Assembly: GCA_023053545.1 (NCBI GenBank)
Contig: JAKZAN010000002.1
Coordinates: 3,766,375 to 3,830,374 of the forward strand
DNA: 64,000 nucleotides
Direction: 5' to 3'
Source of the DNA: Lepidurus packardi
Lineage: Eukaryota; Arthropoda; Branchiopoda; Notostraca; Triopsidae
The position numbers and the translations under genes were made by a program. Numbering within the stretch: position 1 is the first letter of the stretch; every line of letters starts with the position of its first letter. The notes below the pieces were generated by a model, which was not told the origin of the DNA, made no database searches, and saw only the letters and a program-made list of their open reading frames with translations. Shown here piece by piece: positions 13,101-24,765 of the stretch.

Positions 13101-14931
13101 TATACCTTGTGCGGACACTTGAATCTGACAATACCAATACAGACTCCCATATAGGCTGAAAGGAAAGAGTTAAATGAGGTGGAGATCCTGCACCTTTGGT
13201 GGACTTTTCCACAAATTCCCACATATATCATCTCAAATACATTGTTTGGTCTGTGTGTCCCGATCCAAGCCTCCAACTCGAAAAGTCGTTTATATGGAAA
13301 GGGTAACCTTTTGATAGGCTAACTCTATACTTTACATATCTCAAACTGGCTAGATATTAGAGAGTGGTGCAAATAAGAGGGGGGTTGTGCAGCTTCTAAG
13401 GCAATGGTGTATGGCTCTATGAGTGTTTAAGTCAACAGCGAGAGGGCTGGGATGTATAAATAGTTTGGGAGCTCTCATATATCCATCTCGGTCCGTTTAT
13501 GAATAGAGTCAAACCCCAAAACTCACTCGACTCGATATATGCATGTGCTTCCTTTTTTGCCCTTTGGGCCACCCTTTTGAATATTGTCTCCTCTTTTGGG
13601 GCGAGTTTTAAAGCATTGTTCCTAATGGGGGGCTGTGGTCCACTCCCCTGTATACTTGCTAGACAGCTTGCACTCCTGTGCCCGAGATGCTGTCCTTGGG
13701 ACCCATAAAAGTGTCCCAAGATGCTTTAAAAGAGCTTGCGAAGGACCGGAAGGGCGCCACACTGTCTAGTGCTACTAGCGAATGCTGCCGTGCACCACTT
13801 CACATACCAATCCTATTACCATTGTCAGCTCAATTGCACCGGGAATGCCGAGAATATGGAAATGGAACAGTGTTGGGCAGCACAGAGGGGGTAGTATCCC
13901 CAAAAGGAGGAAGTAAAGGGGATTTCTTGGCTCATTTACCCCCTTCACCACTTATCGCCTTTTTCGTCGTTTTATATTACAGACAGTCGCTTTCTTTACA
14001 GGTATTCCATTCAAACATTGTTCCTGGATCACTTACTTCCTCTCTCTCTATTTATCGACGATAAATATTCCGGATTTATAGTTCCTGGAAGGAGCCGATT
14101 ATCGCCAGGAATTCAACGATTTTCTAAAAAGGTAACTTGTATTTATTGTCTCATAATTTTATGAAAGCTGGATTTAATCCATCTTGCCCTTTTCAGTTCT
14201 GGACTTTGTAATTGAAAAGTTGAAGCTCGTGAGGCGTGAACGATGCAATGGCTTTATCAGAAAATTCGTTTATAAGGAGAATTTAAGCCTGATAAGAGGT
14301 GTGAAGAGACCCTAAAACCCACAGACGTGCTTAGATTAGTATTGATTATACCTGAGAAGTCTATCAGTCTCAAAGGCTCCATAACTCTTCTGATTTTTTT
14401 TCCTACCTCCCTTTTGGCTTTTCTCGCGGTTTAAAAGAGCAAAATGAAGACTGATGATGAGCTCAGCAAGATTTTTAGAAGAATGAAAAAGGCAATCGAG
14501 ATTAGCATATATAGATCGTTGTGGAGCACCTGGCGTAATACTGCGCAGCCCAATGGAGGTGTCAGTGCGTTACAGGGCATGTGTCAGCGCATATATGCAT
14601 CTATGATCAATGATGCAGGAGTTTTTGGTGCTGGCTGAGGTCCCTGGCACCAATCTAACCCGACTTCCGGATCCCATACTGCGCCGGGTAAAAGGGCCTT
14701 GTCAGCGTTTTCAGGAAACCTAGGGTCATTTGCGTACAGTAAGAGGTCGCGCCCTTAACAAGCCAAACGCGTTGGCCTCACTTTCAGTGTCGTTGTCATC
14801 CATACTATACACCCTAAAAACCTTTTGGAGTTGATCCCCGCTGAGGGGCCAATTGGATCGTCAACGGGTCCAGTACGCTTGATCTCCACACGCATTTTTC
14901 GTGGTTAAAAACGTGAAATAGCCCCCCCCCC

Positions 14932-14944
14932 CCCAACTCTTGTT
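14932..14944. repeat. Poly-C tract
   Basis: Thirteen consecutive C in non-coding DNA. Confidence 0.85.
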
Positions 14945-17553
14945 GTTCTCGCGTGAATATCCGAGCTAGAGCATGACTGATGATTTTTAGCCCATTAATC
15001 CCAAGGACAATATTGACGAGAGAAGGGAGCACAAGGCTTGATTGGTTCCTACAGTTTTCGTGCCTTTTTACGACCTCAAACCCAGCAAGCTGTCCACTCC
15101 TGTTTTGCCTCAATTTGGGCCATGTTTTTATTTTTTCTCTTCCAGGCATTGTATTCCACGCCAAGTTTGTATACAAGTTACATCCGGAACATAATGGATC
15201 AGAACTGGAGATTTTTTTTTTTTTTTAAATTAGAGGTAGAAATTTGTGGGAATAGGTTTGAATTGCCAAAGAGACAGGCACTGTACTTGAAGACCCGAAA
15301 AACGGAAACTGCTTTTGGGTTTTGTCACTTGGATGCGCTCCATAACAGGCAAACCTTGTATATGAACTTTGCCGAGAGGTTTTAGAGAGAGGAAGCCGGA
15401 AAGTGGTGGCATAGATATTCCATATGGGGACGCTCATAAGCTAAAGTCTCTTGTTGTGTCATCACTGCGATGTGCGGAGACTGACTAAGGCTAACAAATC
15501 CCACTAAAAGTCCCGCGTAATCCGTGGAACGCAGCATGGAGTGCTGGGGTCATAACTTTAAGTCTATTGTGAAGGAGGTTTTTATAGCCTGTTACTTCCT
15601 ATATGCAATATCCACCGCTTGCCTAGAGAGTGTATAGAAGAGGGAGAGGACGACGACGTCCAAAGCTATACGATCAAGACTCGCGACTAATTCCGGCTTC
15701 CGGCTTTCTTACCACTTTCCACCCGCAACAATACCGGCTTTGGGAACACTTGGCGAACCGCTAACCAAAAGAATTGTCTTGCCTTGTAGCTTTACAAGTC
15801 GCAAGGATTTATTAAGTGTGGATCAAGACTTTTTTTTATTATTACTTTTTCTTTTACAAGAAGGAGGAGGATTATCTCTTCTAGGGGTCGTAAATTGGTC
15901 AAGGTTGAATGTGTCGGTTCTCTTTTCATTTGCTTCTCTGCTAAGTCATAAAGCAGACTAGGATGCCAGCAGCGTCGTCGGGTTTCGAGCTCAATGACTC
16001 TGGCTCAGAGATTAGCCTGACAAATGGAGCGTGAGAAAAAGGCACACAAAAAATGATTCTGGGTGATCTGCTTGGGTCAGTATAAAAGACCCAAAAAAAC
16101 ACTTCTTCGTATTGTTGCCGGAGTCCGGTGTGTATGTCATGAAGGACCTGGGATAGAAAATCTCGATGTGGATTTCCGCCCGAGTGACTTTTTTGGGGGG
16201 GAGAAGGGGGTTCTTTTTTTGGCCGGCCCTGCAAACAGCGGACATGGTATATAAAAAGGGCTTTTCTTCTCTTATCTGTGCAGCATCCACGGTCGGTTCG
16301 ACCCAAAGTTAGTAAGTACTGGTCGTGGTCCTAGTATATTTGTATATAAGCCTTCTTTTCTTAAAAAAGGGAGGGATGGAAAGAAACAGGAGAGATCTCG
16401 GGATCTGCTGGTAAAAGTCATGATCCTTTTTTTAAAAAAAAGGACTGGGTTTTTTATGATCAGGCTCACGTCCGATCTGTACCAGCTATGGAAAAGCCCG
16501 CCTTGTGCTGGTCGTCGTTCGAGAAGCGCAAGTTTTTCCGATACTTAAGAGTTTTCGAGTTGCTGGAAAGGAAAAAGGCGAATTATGGCAGGAAATGGGA
16601 TGGACCCAACAGACAAACATTACGGAAGGCAGATAAAACATGAGGGAGGGCCAAAAAAAAACAATTCGAGTAGAGGGGATCTTCCTTGACATATGGGACC
16701 CCTTTTTTTGGGGAGCTATTGTTGCCGACGAGAGCAAATCGTTCTAACGAGACATTAGCTTTAATAGGGTGGAACTACATGCATTCAAGAGGGCTTGCTC
16801 TCGTTCGAAGTCTTGGGGAACAGCAAAAGAAAAGGGTTTCCGTTTCCACAAAACTTACGTACCTATACCCGGAATCAAGTAGTTTCTTCTGAAATAAATT
16901 TCGTTATCATTATTCTGTATCTCTTTCTGTAACGGAATGTCTTCGATGGTGGTTGAATTTTCTAGCTATTTAACTCCCGCTTTGCTCCTGAAAGGTTGGC
17001 AGTATTGCATACTTCCAGCTTGCGTTGAGTCTTCTTCGAAAAGCAAGCCGATCCAACGCTTGGAATCCGGCCAACCTAAAGAGTTCTGTTTGAGCAAAGC
17101 GAGAATTGAGAAGGTAACGTTTTTTTGGCTATCCTTATTTGGGGAATTGGCTAAGGCTGTTTTTGATTCTAGTGTTCCCACCCGTTTAGCTGCGGAGACT
17201 GTATTGTTCCCTATTTGTTACATTCGAAGCGTTCACTGAATCTTCAGTGGAGTGTCGTATTGGAATCCCCTTTAAATATTTTAAAGCACGTGCTAGCTCG
17301 CTCGACTCGGATCTACTTGTTAGGTTTCCCTCTCGCACTTTTATTTATATTTTCTTTTAATAGTCACCGGAAAGTAGCTTTTGTTGACTTACCAAATTTC
17401 CCTTTGTATCGAAAACAAACAAGACTTTCCGTGTAGATCACTATCGAAATCGCAAGCAGAATTTCTGCTGTAGCCAACGCGGATCATTCCGGATTCTGTC
17501 TAATTCTATTTCCTGTGAGAAATATAGCTGCCGCTATTCTGTCACGTCATCAC

Positions 17554-17600
17554 CGATTATCTAAAAGAGCTAAAGGAGAATTCGATTATCTAAAAGAGCT
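17554..17600. repeat. 18-bp perfect direct repeat
   Basis: CGATTATCTAAAAGAGCT occurs at 17554-17571 and again, identically, at 17583-17600, a 29-bp period. It lies in non-coding DNA and looks like a recent short tandem duplication. Confidence 0.85.
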
Positions 17601-17780
17601 CGTTCCTTTGATGCAGCTTTGACTAAACCCTGTTTCTGTGTCCGTTTACGTCCCCAGTTACCGATTACGACCAAGCGCTCAGAAGTATTGCAAAACTTCG
17701 CCATTGTTCCGACCGTCGGGAAAACCTTTAATTTCTTATTCGCACCTTGCCAACAATCCTCAAGTGGCATTCTACCCAAG

Positions 17781-17798
17781 CCCCCCCCCCCCCCCCCC
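17781..17798. repeat. Poly-C tract
   Basis: Eighteen consecutive C in non-coding DNA. Confidence 0.85.
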
Positions 17799-19038
17799 TC
17801 CAACAGAAATGAAATATGGCACTAGTAGTAATTCGGGAATAGAACGGATAAATGAGCAACCTCATTACAAGAGCTGCTCATCTCCAGCACCCTGGCTTTC
17901 TCCTAAGAGCCATCACCGAATTAACACCCAGAAAAGGTTGACCTACCCTATCAATTTGCTCAACAACATGGCTCGAAAAGGTGCGAGTACTTATTGTGTT
18001 CTAGTTTCCGATTTTGAAAAGCCAACAGTCGCCGAGTAATCTTCCGCCGCTTTTTCGTAGATTGATTTCAAATTATTATTTCAAAGAAAAGTCCATCTTT
18101 GATCAGTCGCCTAAAGCAAGTTTTTGTACTGTAAAAGTTTTGAAGTCCTGACCAGTGAACGGATACTAACCAGGAAAGGTGATTTGGTAACCTCTGAGTA
18201 TATCTTGGTAACCAAGAGATCCATTACTTTTATAAACGATTAGACTGGGAAGGTGGTTGGAATAAAAATGTTCAGGTGAAGCTAAACCATTCTCAGGAGG
18301 GATGATTTAAAGTAATGGACTCAAGACGTTGCTCGCAAGTCGAGTTGCCTGGAGTCGAGCTGGTTTCTGTCGAGTGATCTATAATATTTAAAATATACGT
18401 ACCCTTTATATGGCCAGAATTATGACTTCCTGATATTAGACAATGCATTTTTGGCCTTACGTATCTCCGGAATAAAATCCGCAAAGAATTGGACAAAATG
18501 AGAATTGTGTTGACTGAAGACACATGCATTACTTGTAAATACTGTATTCAAATGTATTGAAAATACTGGATTGTAAAGAAATCCAGTTTATCTACGCTAC
18601 CAACCCTAATTGCCAAATTTAAATGGTCCGAAACGTTGCAGTTCAGCAATGCGCTGCCATTGAACCTGACCAAGCAGTTTGGGCATACACCCTTCGTTAT
18701 TATACACCATTCACCCAGCTTATTTCGTTTATTTTGGTAACCAGGAACATGGCCTGTAGAGTGCAGCGCTTTTGACCCAAGACCAGTAGCGCGCATTTGT
18801 GGGTTCTTAAACCCATTTCATCCTAAGGCAGCTCTCACTTTTCTGTGCTTGGGTCGAGTTCCGAATTAAAGACGTAGGGAGAACATAATTCAGGGACACC
18901 GTAACATAATTCGATTATATAGTAGTCAATTACGATGTTTAGACTAGTCATCTATCCATTATTGTCAACTTCGTCGTAAACCCATGGTAAATCGATACTA
19001 TACCTTCGACGACGATGCCATGTTTTTACGCCATCTAC

Positions 19039-19068
19039 GGGATCGCGGATCGCGGGTCGCGGTCGCAG
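19039..19068. promoter_or_regulatory. GC-rich degenerate repeat in the KIFBP promoter region
   Basis: A short run of GATCGCG/GGTCGCG units lies about 90-115 bp before the KIFBP start codon, in otherwise AT-rich DNA. A GCCATCTA motif (19031-19038) directly precedes it. It probably belongs to the core promoter or 5' UTR; its function is unknown. Confidence 0.4.
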
Positions 19069-19155
19069 ATTAGTTTTCCAGATTTGTTTTTTGTCTCGGG
19101 TAATAAACGAAGGAAAGAAACTTATTAGTTTTCAACCGATATTGGAATTGTAAAT

Positions 19156-21196
19156 ATGTTTGTTGCGACAGTAGCGGCGGGACTCATTGAAGAGTATGAA
19201 GTAATACGCAATCTAAGTGAAGAAACAAGTAAAAGTGATCCTGAAAATGAACCGTATCGCTCCAAGTACTTGGCCAAAGCCAAACTTGTAATTTTGCAAA
19301 GTCAGCTAGTGAACAACAGTGCCGAATATAAATTGGACGAACAGAGCCTAAAATTATTGCAGGCTACAGTAAGTTTCATGATGGGGGTGATTAGCATGGA
19401 CACAGAAGAGCCTTCTCAAGCTGAACGTGAGTTGGCATACGCGTTGGATTTGCTGCAAACTTGCCTGGAAACCCAGTTTCCCAAGACAGTCATTTCCCTC
19501 CTCAAAGTGCTGAACCAATTGGGGATTTTATGGTCCGAAAGAAACGAACTAGTCAAGTGCAAAGGCTATTTGGAAGAAGCCAAATCTGCCTACGAGCAAT
19601 ACAAGTCCCTCGATCTCGTTCCTTGCCCCTGGGATGTCAAAGATCTCTTTTATAGCGCTGTTCAAAACGAAGAAGATAATTTTAAGAGTTTGGAGCTCAC
19701 CCATACCTTAACACTGTATTATTTGGCCCAAGTCTATGGGAACTTGGGTAACAATTCCAAATCAGCTTCGTATTGCCATACCACGTTACAACGCCAATTG
19801 GAAGCTGGATTGCAAGATCCTGTCGACTGGGCTTTGAATGCTGCCACCCTCTCACAGTATTTCGCCGCTCGAGAAGGTTACAAAGATGCGCGACATCATT
19901 TGGCAGCTGCTAACGTCATTCTAGGTCGCCAAGAAGCGTTTCTGAAATCGGTTGAGAGTATGGAAGCAGAAGAACGAGAAGCCAAGTAATATTTGTAGAA
20001 TTGGGAAAGTAAAAAAAATATAAGCTGTTTTGGTACTATTTAGGTGGGAAACTTTACGTCATCGAACAGCAGATGTGAAGCGGTGTTGGAGCCGGTACAT
20101 CCTTCTGTTGATGCAGTCTTCCTCCGAGCGTATGCAAACTCAAGCTATGAAGGAAAAAGGCTCTGAAGATGAGCGGTCCGCCGAGAATCTGGCAGCCAAA
20201 GAAATCGACGACGGAGTACGCATAGCTAACCTGCGTTTTGAGCTATTGGAACCGTTGGTTTCCACCGTCGAAGAAGAAGTCCCGTGCGAGTTCGCGTTCA
20301 CGTTTGAAGCAGCACGAATTCTGTTCCTGTACGGACAAAAATGTCTGAACGACGCCAAAACGTTCTACACGCTGGAAGACCATGCATCAGACTACGTAAA
20401 GGTCATCCAGGACTTGAGCCAGCTTTTTAAAGCCTTGATTGCCTTCGAGCCCAATGAAGAAAGGTAAAAGAAATAATCGAAATATCTGGCAACATTTGCA
20501 ATTTTTCCGCTAGGAAGTGTCGCATGCATAAACGGCGGATTGATATGTTGAAAGCCACTATAGATGCACTGAGCCCTCAACATTATTTGCCAGAAGTGCG
20601 GCAGCTACGGTTCGAGTTAGCAGAAACCACCAGCTCCTTGATGGACCTCAAACTGGAGAAACTGTCCTATTTGGGCTCGGACCCTACTCCAGCAGTTGCT
20701 CATTTGATCCAAAAGGCGAACTACCTTACGAGTGAGAGCATAGATCACTTTAAAGCCTTTCTCGCCACCTATAACGAAGATAAGTGAGTTAGATTAATAC
20801 TTCTAAAAGTTCTTTTTCTAAACGTGTAAAATTTGGATGGCAAGGACTAAGAAATTGCCTGAAGTACTGGCCAAGGAGAACATCCGCCCCGTGCTCATCG
20901 CCCACGTCCATTTGGGACGTCTGCATTGCAAGTTACTTACAAATGACTACGACGAGAAGGTGCAGAACTTGAAAACCAGTGTGGAGTGCTACAAAGTATA
21001 AAAAGTTCTTTCAGAAAATCCCAAAACAAAGAAAAAATAGTTTAATGATTTCTATTTCTAGTACGTGGCGGATTACTGTGATGAGCATGAGGAAGCCAAG
21101 CCCATTATGTCAGAGGAGCTTGGTGTCTGCCAAGAAATGGTCCAGTTGTTGCCCCTGCGCATGGAACAAGCCTCCCTCGTGATGAGAAATACGTAG
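19156..21196 (+). CDS. KIFBP: KIF-binding protein (KIFBP/KBP)
   Basis: A cytoplasmic TPR-like protein that binds kinesin motor domains and regulates kinesin-dependent transport, known for axon and mitochondrial phenotypes. Five coding exons: 19156-19985, 20044-20463, 20514-20783, 20845-20995, 21062-21196 (1806 nt, 601 aa; the human protein has 621). All introns are 49-66 nt with GT-AG ends and the phases join cleanly. Family landmarks include NQLGILWSERNE, LYYLAQVYGNLGN, a C-terminal half beginning at WALNAATLSQ, KCRMHKRRIDML in exon 3, and the end LPLRMEQASLVM. The acidic linker of vertebrate KBP is shorter here. The ATG at 19156 gives an N-terminus colinear with the family. It runs convergently into the asparaginase gene, with 218 bp between stop codons. 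Confidence 0.95.
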
Positions 21197-21414
21197 AAAA
21201 AGAAAGCTACGTCTGTTTGAAAGAACCAACCATTTACAAGTGTGGCATTTCTCAGCACTTGTGTTTGCCTGTTGCATTTCACCTTCGGATTTTGTTTCTG
21301 TAAAAAAGAAAGCTTTTATTTGCAAGGTATGTTTCTCTTTTTATTTCCGTTAGTTCTCCTCCAGTTTTATCCAAGTGTAAAAGGACAAGTAATTTTTTTG
21401 CACTTTTCTTGATG

Positions 21415-22722
21415 TCAAATTATTTGGGTGGTGCACTGCTCTGGTTCGAGCCCGTAACACAAGGTGTGATCTTTAGCCCATGCCCAGGCCATACGCTCGG
21501 TAGTAAAGCTTAGGCCCACTTCGCCGTTCTTGTCAATCGCTATGGCCCCGCCCCCTCCAGATACTCGCGCTGACATAAACGCTAAAGCATTTTCCACAGC
21601 TTCTCTGGTTTTGCAGCCTGTTTTAGACAAAGTGAAGTCAATTTTTAAATAAGTTGAATTGGCTTTATCGACGACGACAGTTACGGAAGGATATTGTATC
21701 ATTCCGTGAGTGTCTTTTAGTCACTTTTAAATAATTTCTCTAGTGAGAATGTGGTTTTACCTTGCTCCATAGCTTCTGTGATACGTCGGGCTAAGCACAC
21801 CTTAGCGATGGATTCACCATGGCCCGTGGTCGAAACCCCGCCTATTGAATTATCGCAATACGCTCCACTGCCTAAGAAATTTAATATTTGGAATGAATTC
21901 CTTTCCGAGGACTCCAAAGTATTTTACCTATGAGAGGCGCATCCCCTACACGCCCGACACGTTTGCCAGTAATTCCACCTGTGGACGTGGCACATGCAAT
22001 ACGACCCTGAGAGTCAATAGCTACCGCTCCCACTGTATCACAGCCTCCAAAAGTCAATCTATTCGATTTTTAAACTTTTTTATTCTTTCGTTAATTCGAA
22101 TCCAAAAAAAAGCTTTACTTGTTGTTAAAGAAAGTAGCGACTGTACGGTCATATTTCTTATATCGCTCCCATTCAGCTTGAGCCTCGGGCGTGACCAATT
22201 GGGCAATTTCGACAGTGGGCACGCCCATTTCAGTAGCAAAGGCATTAGCACCCTCCCCGACTAGTAAAACGTGGTCAGTTTTCTCCATGACATGGCGAGC
22301 TAGTTTCACTGGGTTTAGTATATTTTTTACGCTGGCCACAGCACCTATAAAAAGAGTCAAAATCATTCTTGTTTATTTCGCCGGGAAAGACCTGTGTTTA
22401 GGTGCGTTCCTTCCATAATTATAGCGTCCATTTCCACTTGTCCTGCATCGTTTAATACTGAGCCCGTTCCTTTTTAAGTTTTTAAGAATTAGGAGATGAA
22501 AGGAGCGAGTTTCCTGATAATTTTACCAGCATCAAAAACAGGATCATTTTCTAAACAAACGACGGCAGCTTCTACAGCATCCAAAGCCAATGCTCCTTTT
22601 AATAGTAACTTGTGTCCTTCCAAAACAGCTCTCTTAACTCCTTCGACACTACCACTAGCTAAACTATCAGGGATAGCCCAGGCTCCTCCATGAACTATAA
22701 TCACTGGTATAAAATTTGGCAT
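21415..22722 (-). CDS. ASRGL1: Isoaspartyl peptidase / L-asparaginase (ASRGL1-like Ntn hydrolase)
   Basis: An N-terminal-nucleophile hydrolase that cleaves itself to expose a catalytic Thr and then hydrolyses L-asparagine and isoaspartyl dipeptides in the cytosol. Six exons on the minus strand: 22722-22527, 22469-22392, 22344-22119, 22058-21928, 21871-21761, 21617-21415 (945 nt, 314 aa, close to the human 308). Visible motifs are IIVHGGAWA at the N-terminus, [10 protein letters not shown], the autocleavage site CDTVGAVA with the nucleophile Thr at about residue 175, the binding loop TSTGG, and STTGHGES. All introns are short and GT-AG. The last exon ends [14 protein letters not shown]...[10 protein letters not shown]. 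Its start is 165 bp from the mitoregulin-like stop on the same strand. Confidence 0.94.
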
Positions 22723-22887
22723 TGTTTTGTTTCACAATAACGTTTCTGGCAGTAGTGTTACATTAATTAGACTAAGATGAAGTCTTTCTAAACAAAAGGA
22801 AGAGACATAAATTTTGTTTATACGAAACAGTAATTCGTTACCGAGGGGCGAAGAGTAGGGTAGACTTGTTTCTAGCTCATCGCACAT

Positions 22888-23070
22888 TCAGGATGACTTC
22901 GATAAAAGTTCGATTTCTTTTTGGGTTTCCAAGAGTCTGCTGGCTAATCGTTCGCGCCGACGCTTGAGCCACTCTATTCTCCAGCCTTTAATTTTGTAGC
23001 CGACAAATATTCCCACGCTGAAAGATAATCCTGTGATAATGCAAACTGAAGTTGAGTTGAGTTCCGCCAT
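22888..23070 (-). CDS. MTLN: Mitoregulin-like single-pass mitochondrial microprotein
   Basis: A 60-residue single-exon ORF. It has a short N-terminus (MAELNSTSV), one hydrophobic segment (about residues 9-28, ending GIFVGYKI), then a strongly basic amphipathic tail with WLKRRRERLASRLLETQKEIELL. This matches the plan and spacing of vertebrate mitoregulin (56 aa): a TM segment with a G-rich face, a W followed by KRR, an L-rich helix and a TQK motif near the end. Mitoregulin is an inner-membrane protein that supports respiratory supercomplexes and fatty acid oxidation. I start at ATG 23068-23070; the longer reading frame before it begins on TTG. It lies upstream of the asparaginase on the same strand. 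The homology is called by eye from a short protein, so it is probable rather than certain. Confidence 0.72.
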   Translation of the reverse strand: MAELNSTSVCIITGLSFSVGIFVGYKIKGWRIEWLKRRRERLASRLLETQKEIELLSKSS

Positions 23071-23146
23071 GAAATCGTGGGAAACAAACAAATTTTCTTC
23101 CGGGTTACGACTAAAGAAAGAAATATTAAACGTCTAAAAGATGGGA

Positions 23147-23162
23147 AGCGCCATCTAGTGAA
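23147..23162 (-). promoter_or_regulatory. CTCF-like motif upstream of the mitoregulin-like gene
   Basis: The minus strand reads TTCACTAGATGGCGCT, which closely fits the CTCF consensus core (CACTAGATGGCGC). It lies 77 bp before the start codon of the microprotein, at the edge of the following gene-poor region. A partial version (ACGCCATCTACG) lies at 19029-19040 before KIFBP. Confidence 0.45.
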
Positions 23163-24738
23163 TGCATTTCATGATGATGTTGCGGCCCAAGTTCGACGTT
23201 TAAATTTGTCATGATCATTTAATAGAGGGGTGGTTTTTTGCAAACAAAAAGGATGTAGCTATATGTGTGATTTTAATACTTGCTGTGTTGGGACATAGAC
23301 AAAAGGATTAGGTGTCCCCGACACAAGGACTACGGACCCTGACAATAGGACTATCGTTCCTTAATCTTTCAAGGGACCAATGGCATTTCGTGTTCAAAAA
23401 GTCTCTGCTCATTGATTAAGCGCCAACGAGGTTAAAAGGTGTCTCAGCGTATTAAGAATTACATCACAAGCAGTGTTCCTGAACTTCTATTTTTCTGGAA
23501 CGTCGTTCTCTACCGTTCTTCCGTCATCTTCTCTCATTTCGATCCGTTCTATTTCTGCAAATTTTTCATAAGAACTTGCTCCGGAATGGCCGTTCCGCCA
23601 CGCTTAAAGATCCGTTCCTTCCACTGATCCGCTCAGAGATCCGATAATTTTATGGAAAACAATTAAGAAATAATAACTTAAAAACTATTATGCTTAATAA
23701 AAGTGAATTGAAACTAAAAACGCATGTATTACTTATAATATACGGTAATAAGAAGTTAGGGCCAAATCAGGAAGGTTACTCTTCCAATTCCTCCCTATGC
23801 ATATATATATCCACCGCTATTTTAGGAATCCCTATTTCAGTAATCAAAAATCAAAATAAGTAAAGCGTTTTGTACAAAGAATCCCTAAGTTTCTAGAAGC
23901 TTGGTTATTTTCGGAATATTTTCTGTTATTTAGTTGTTTGATAATTTGACAATAGTTTTGCATAGTAACGAGTTCGCATTTGGCCACATTTCACTAGGTT
24001 TCGTAAGTTCATTTCGCATTCAATGTTCATCTCGATTCGCGAGAATTATCATTTAGTTGGTAGGTGGCGTGTGCCTTCGTTTTCGGGACAATTTCTATTT
24101 TTCTAAAGCCCAATTGCTTGTTGTCATGTCGCTGAAGCCACTTGTAAACCGAACTCGTGGCTTAGCATGGAATTTCAGATATCTTTTCCTTTTAAATTAT
24201 CGTCAAACTCGTACTTGTGTTGTAACTGTCGTTTTCTAATCACGCACGACAGTATCTGAAATGCCAAGGACACTTTGAAGCGATTTGTGACTGATTGTGT
24301 TCTTACTTGTAGTTGTTTTATTTACTAACTTGAGCCGTTAGTGTTTTTGTAGAGATAGATAGGTGTTGCCTTGTTTATTTTCCGGCATGTTGGTGTCCTT
24401 TTCGCCGTTAGGTAAGTAGTGTTGAAAGATTTGTTGTTCATGGTTTTATTGCAGCCCAGTGCATTCAGGTTTTTCGCTCGGCGTTTCTCGTCGAAGTCTG
24501 TTTCTGGCTATCGACTTAATTTTCTTAATGGGGCCATTCATGTAAGCGTTTATGCTCACATGTTGAAGTAAAAATGAAGCCCTTAATTGAGGGGTTATGA
24601 GTAAAATGCTGAAAGAAAGACGGATCTGTAATCTCGCGTGACAAACGGAGAGCAATTCTGCCCACATGGGAATTTCAAATGACGTCAAAGCGCTAACGGG
24701 TGCCCCACTTTATTCACATGTGCATGTATGTGTCTGTA

Positions 24739-24765
24739 TGTGTGTGTGTGAGAGAGAGAGAGAGA
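24739..24765. repeat. (TG)n(GA)n compound microsatellite
   Basis: Six TG units followed by about seven AG units. Confidence 0.9.

Larger units (their letters stand above)
5968..19155. other. 13-kb gene-poor region downstream of the homeobox gene
   Basis: I find no coding region here that I can name. An AATAAA at about 6984 could end the homeobox transcript. The stretch holds simple-sequence tracts, an AT-rich part around 12750-13060 and several isolated CAG/GTGAGT-like splice donors (near 7366, 11242 and 11281). These donors could belong to non-coding transcripts or to unseen 5' exons. The longest open frame (12001-12567, minus strand) has no ATG and no recognisable similarity. The position next to a developmental homeobox gene makes enhancers likely, but I cannot point to one. 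Confidence 0.55.

Noticed and set aside
13678-14064. 128-codon plus-strand frame
   Set aside because: No family resemblance, no ATG at the start of the frame and no supporting splice structure.
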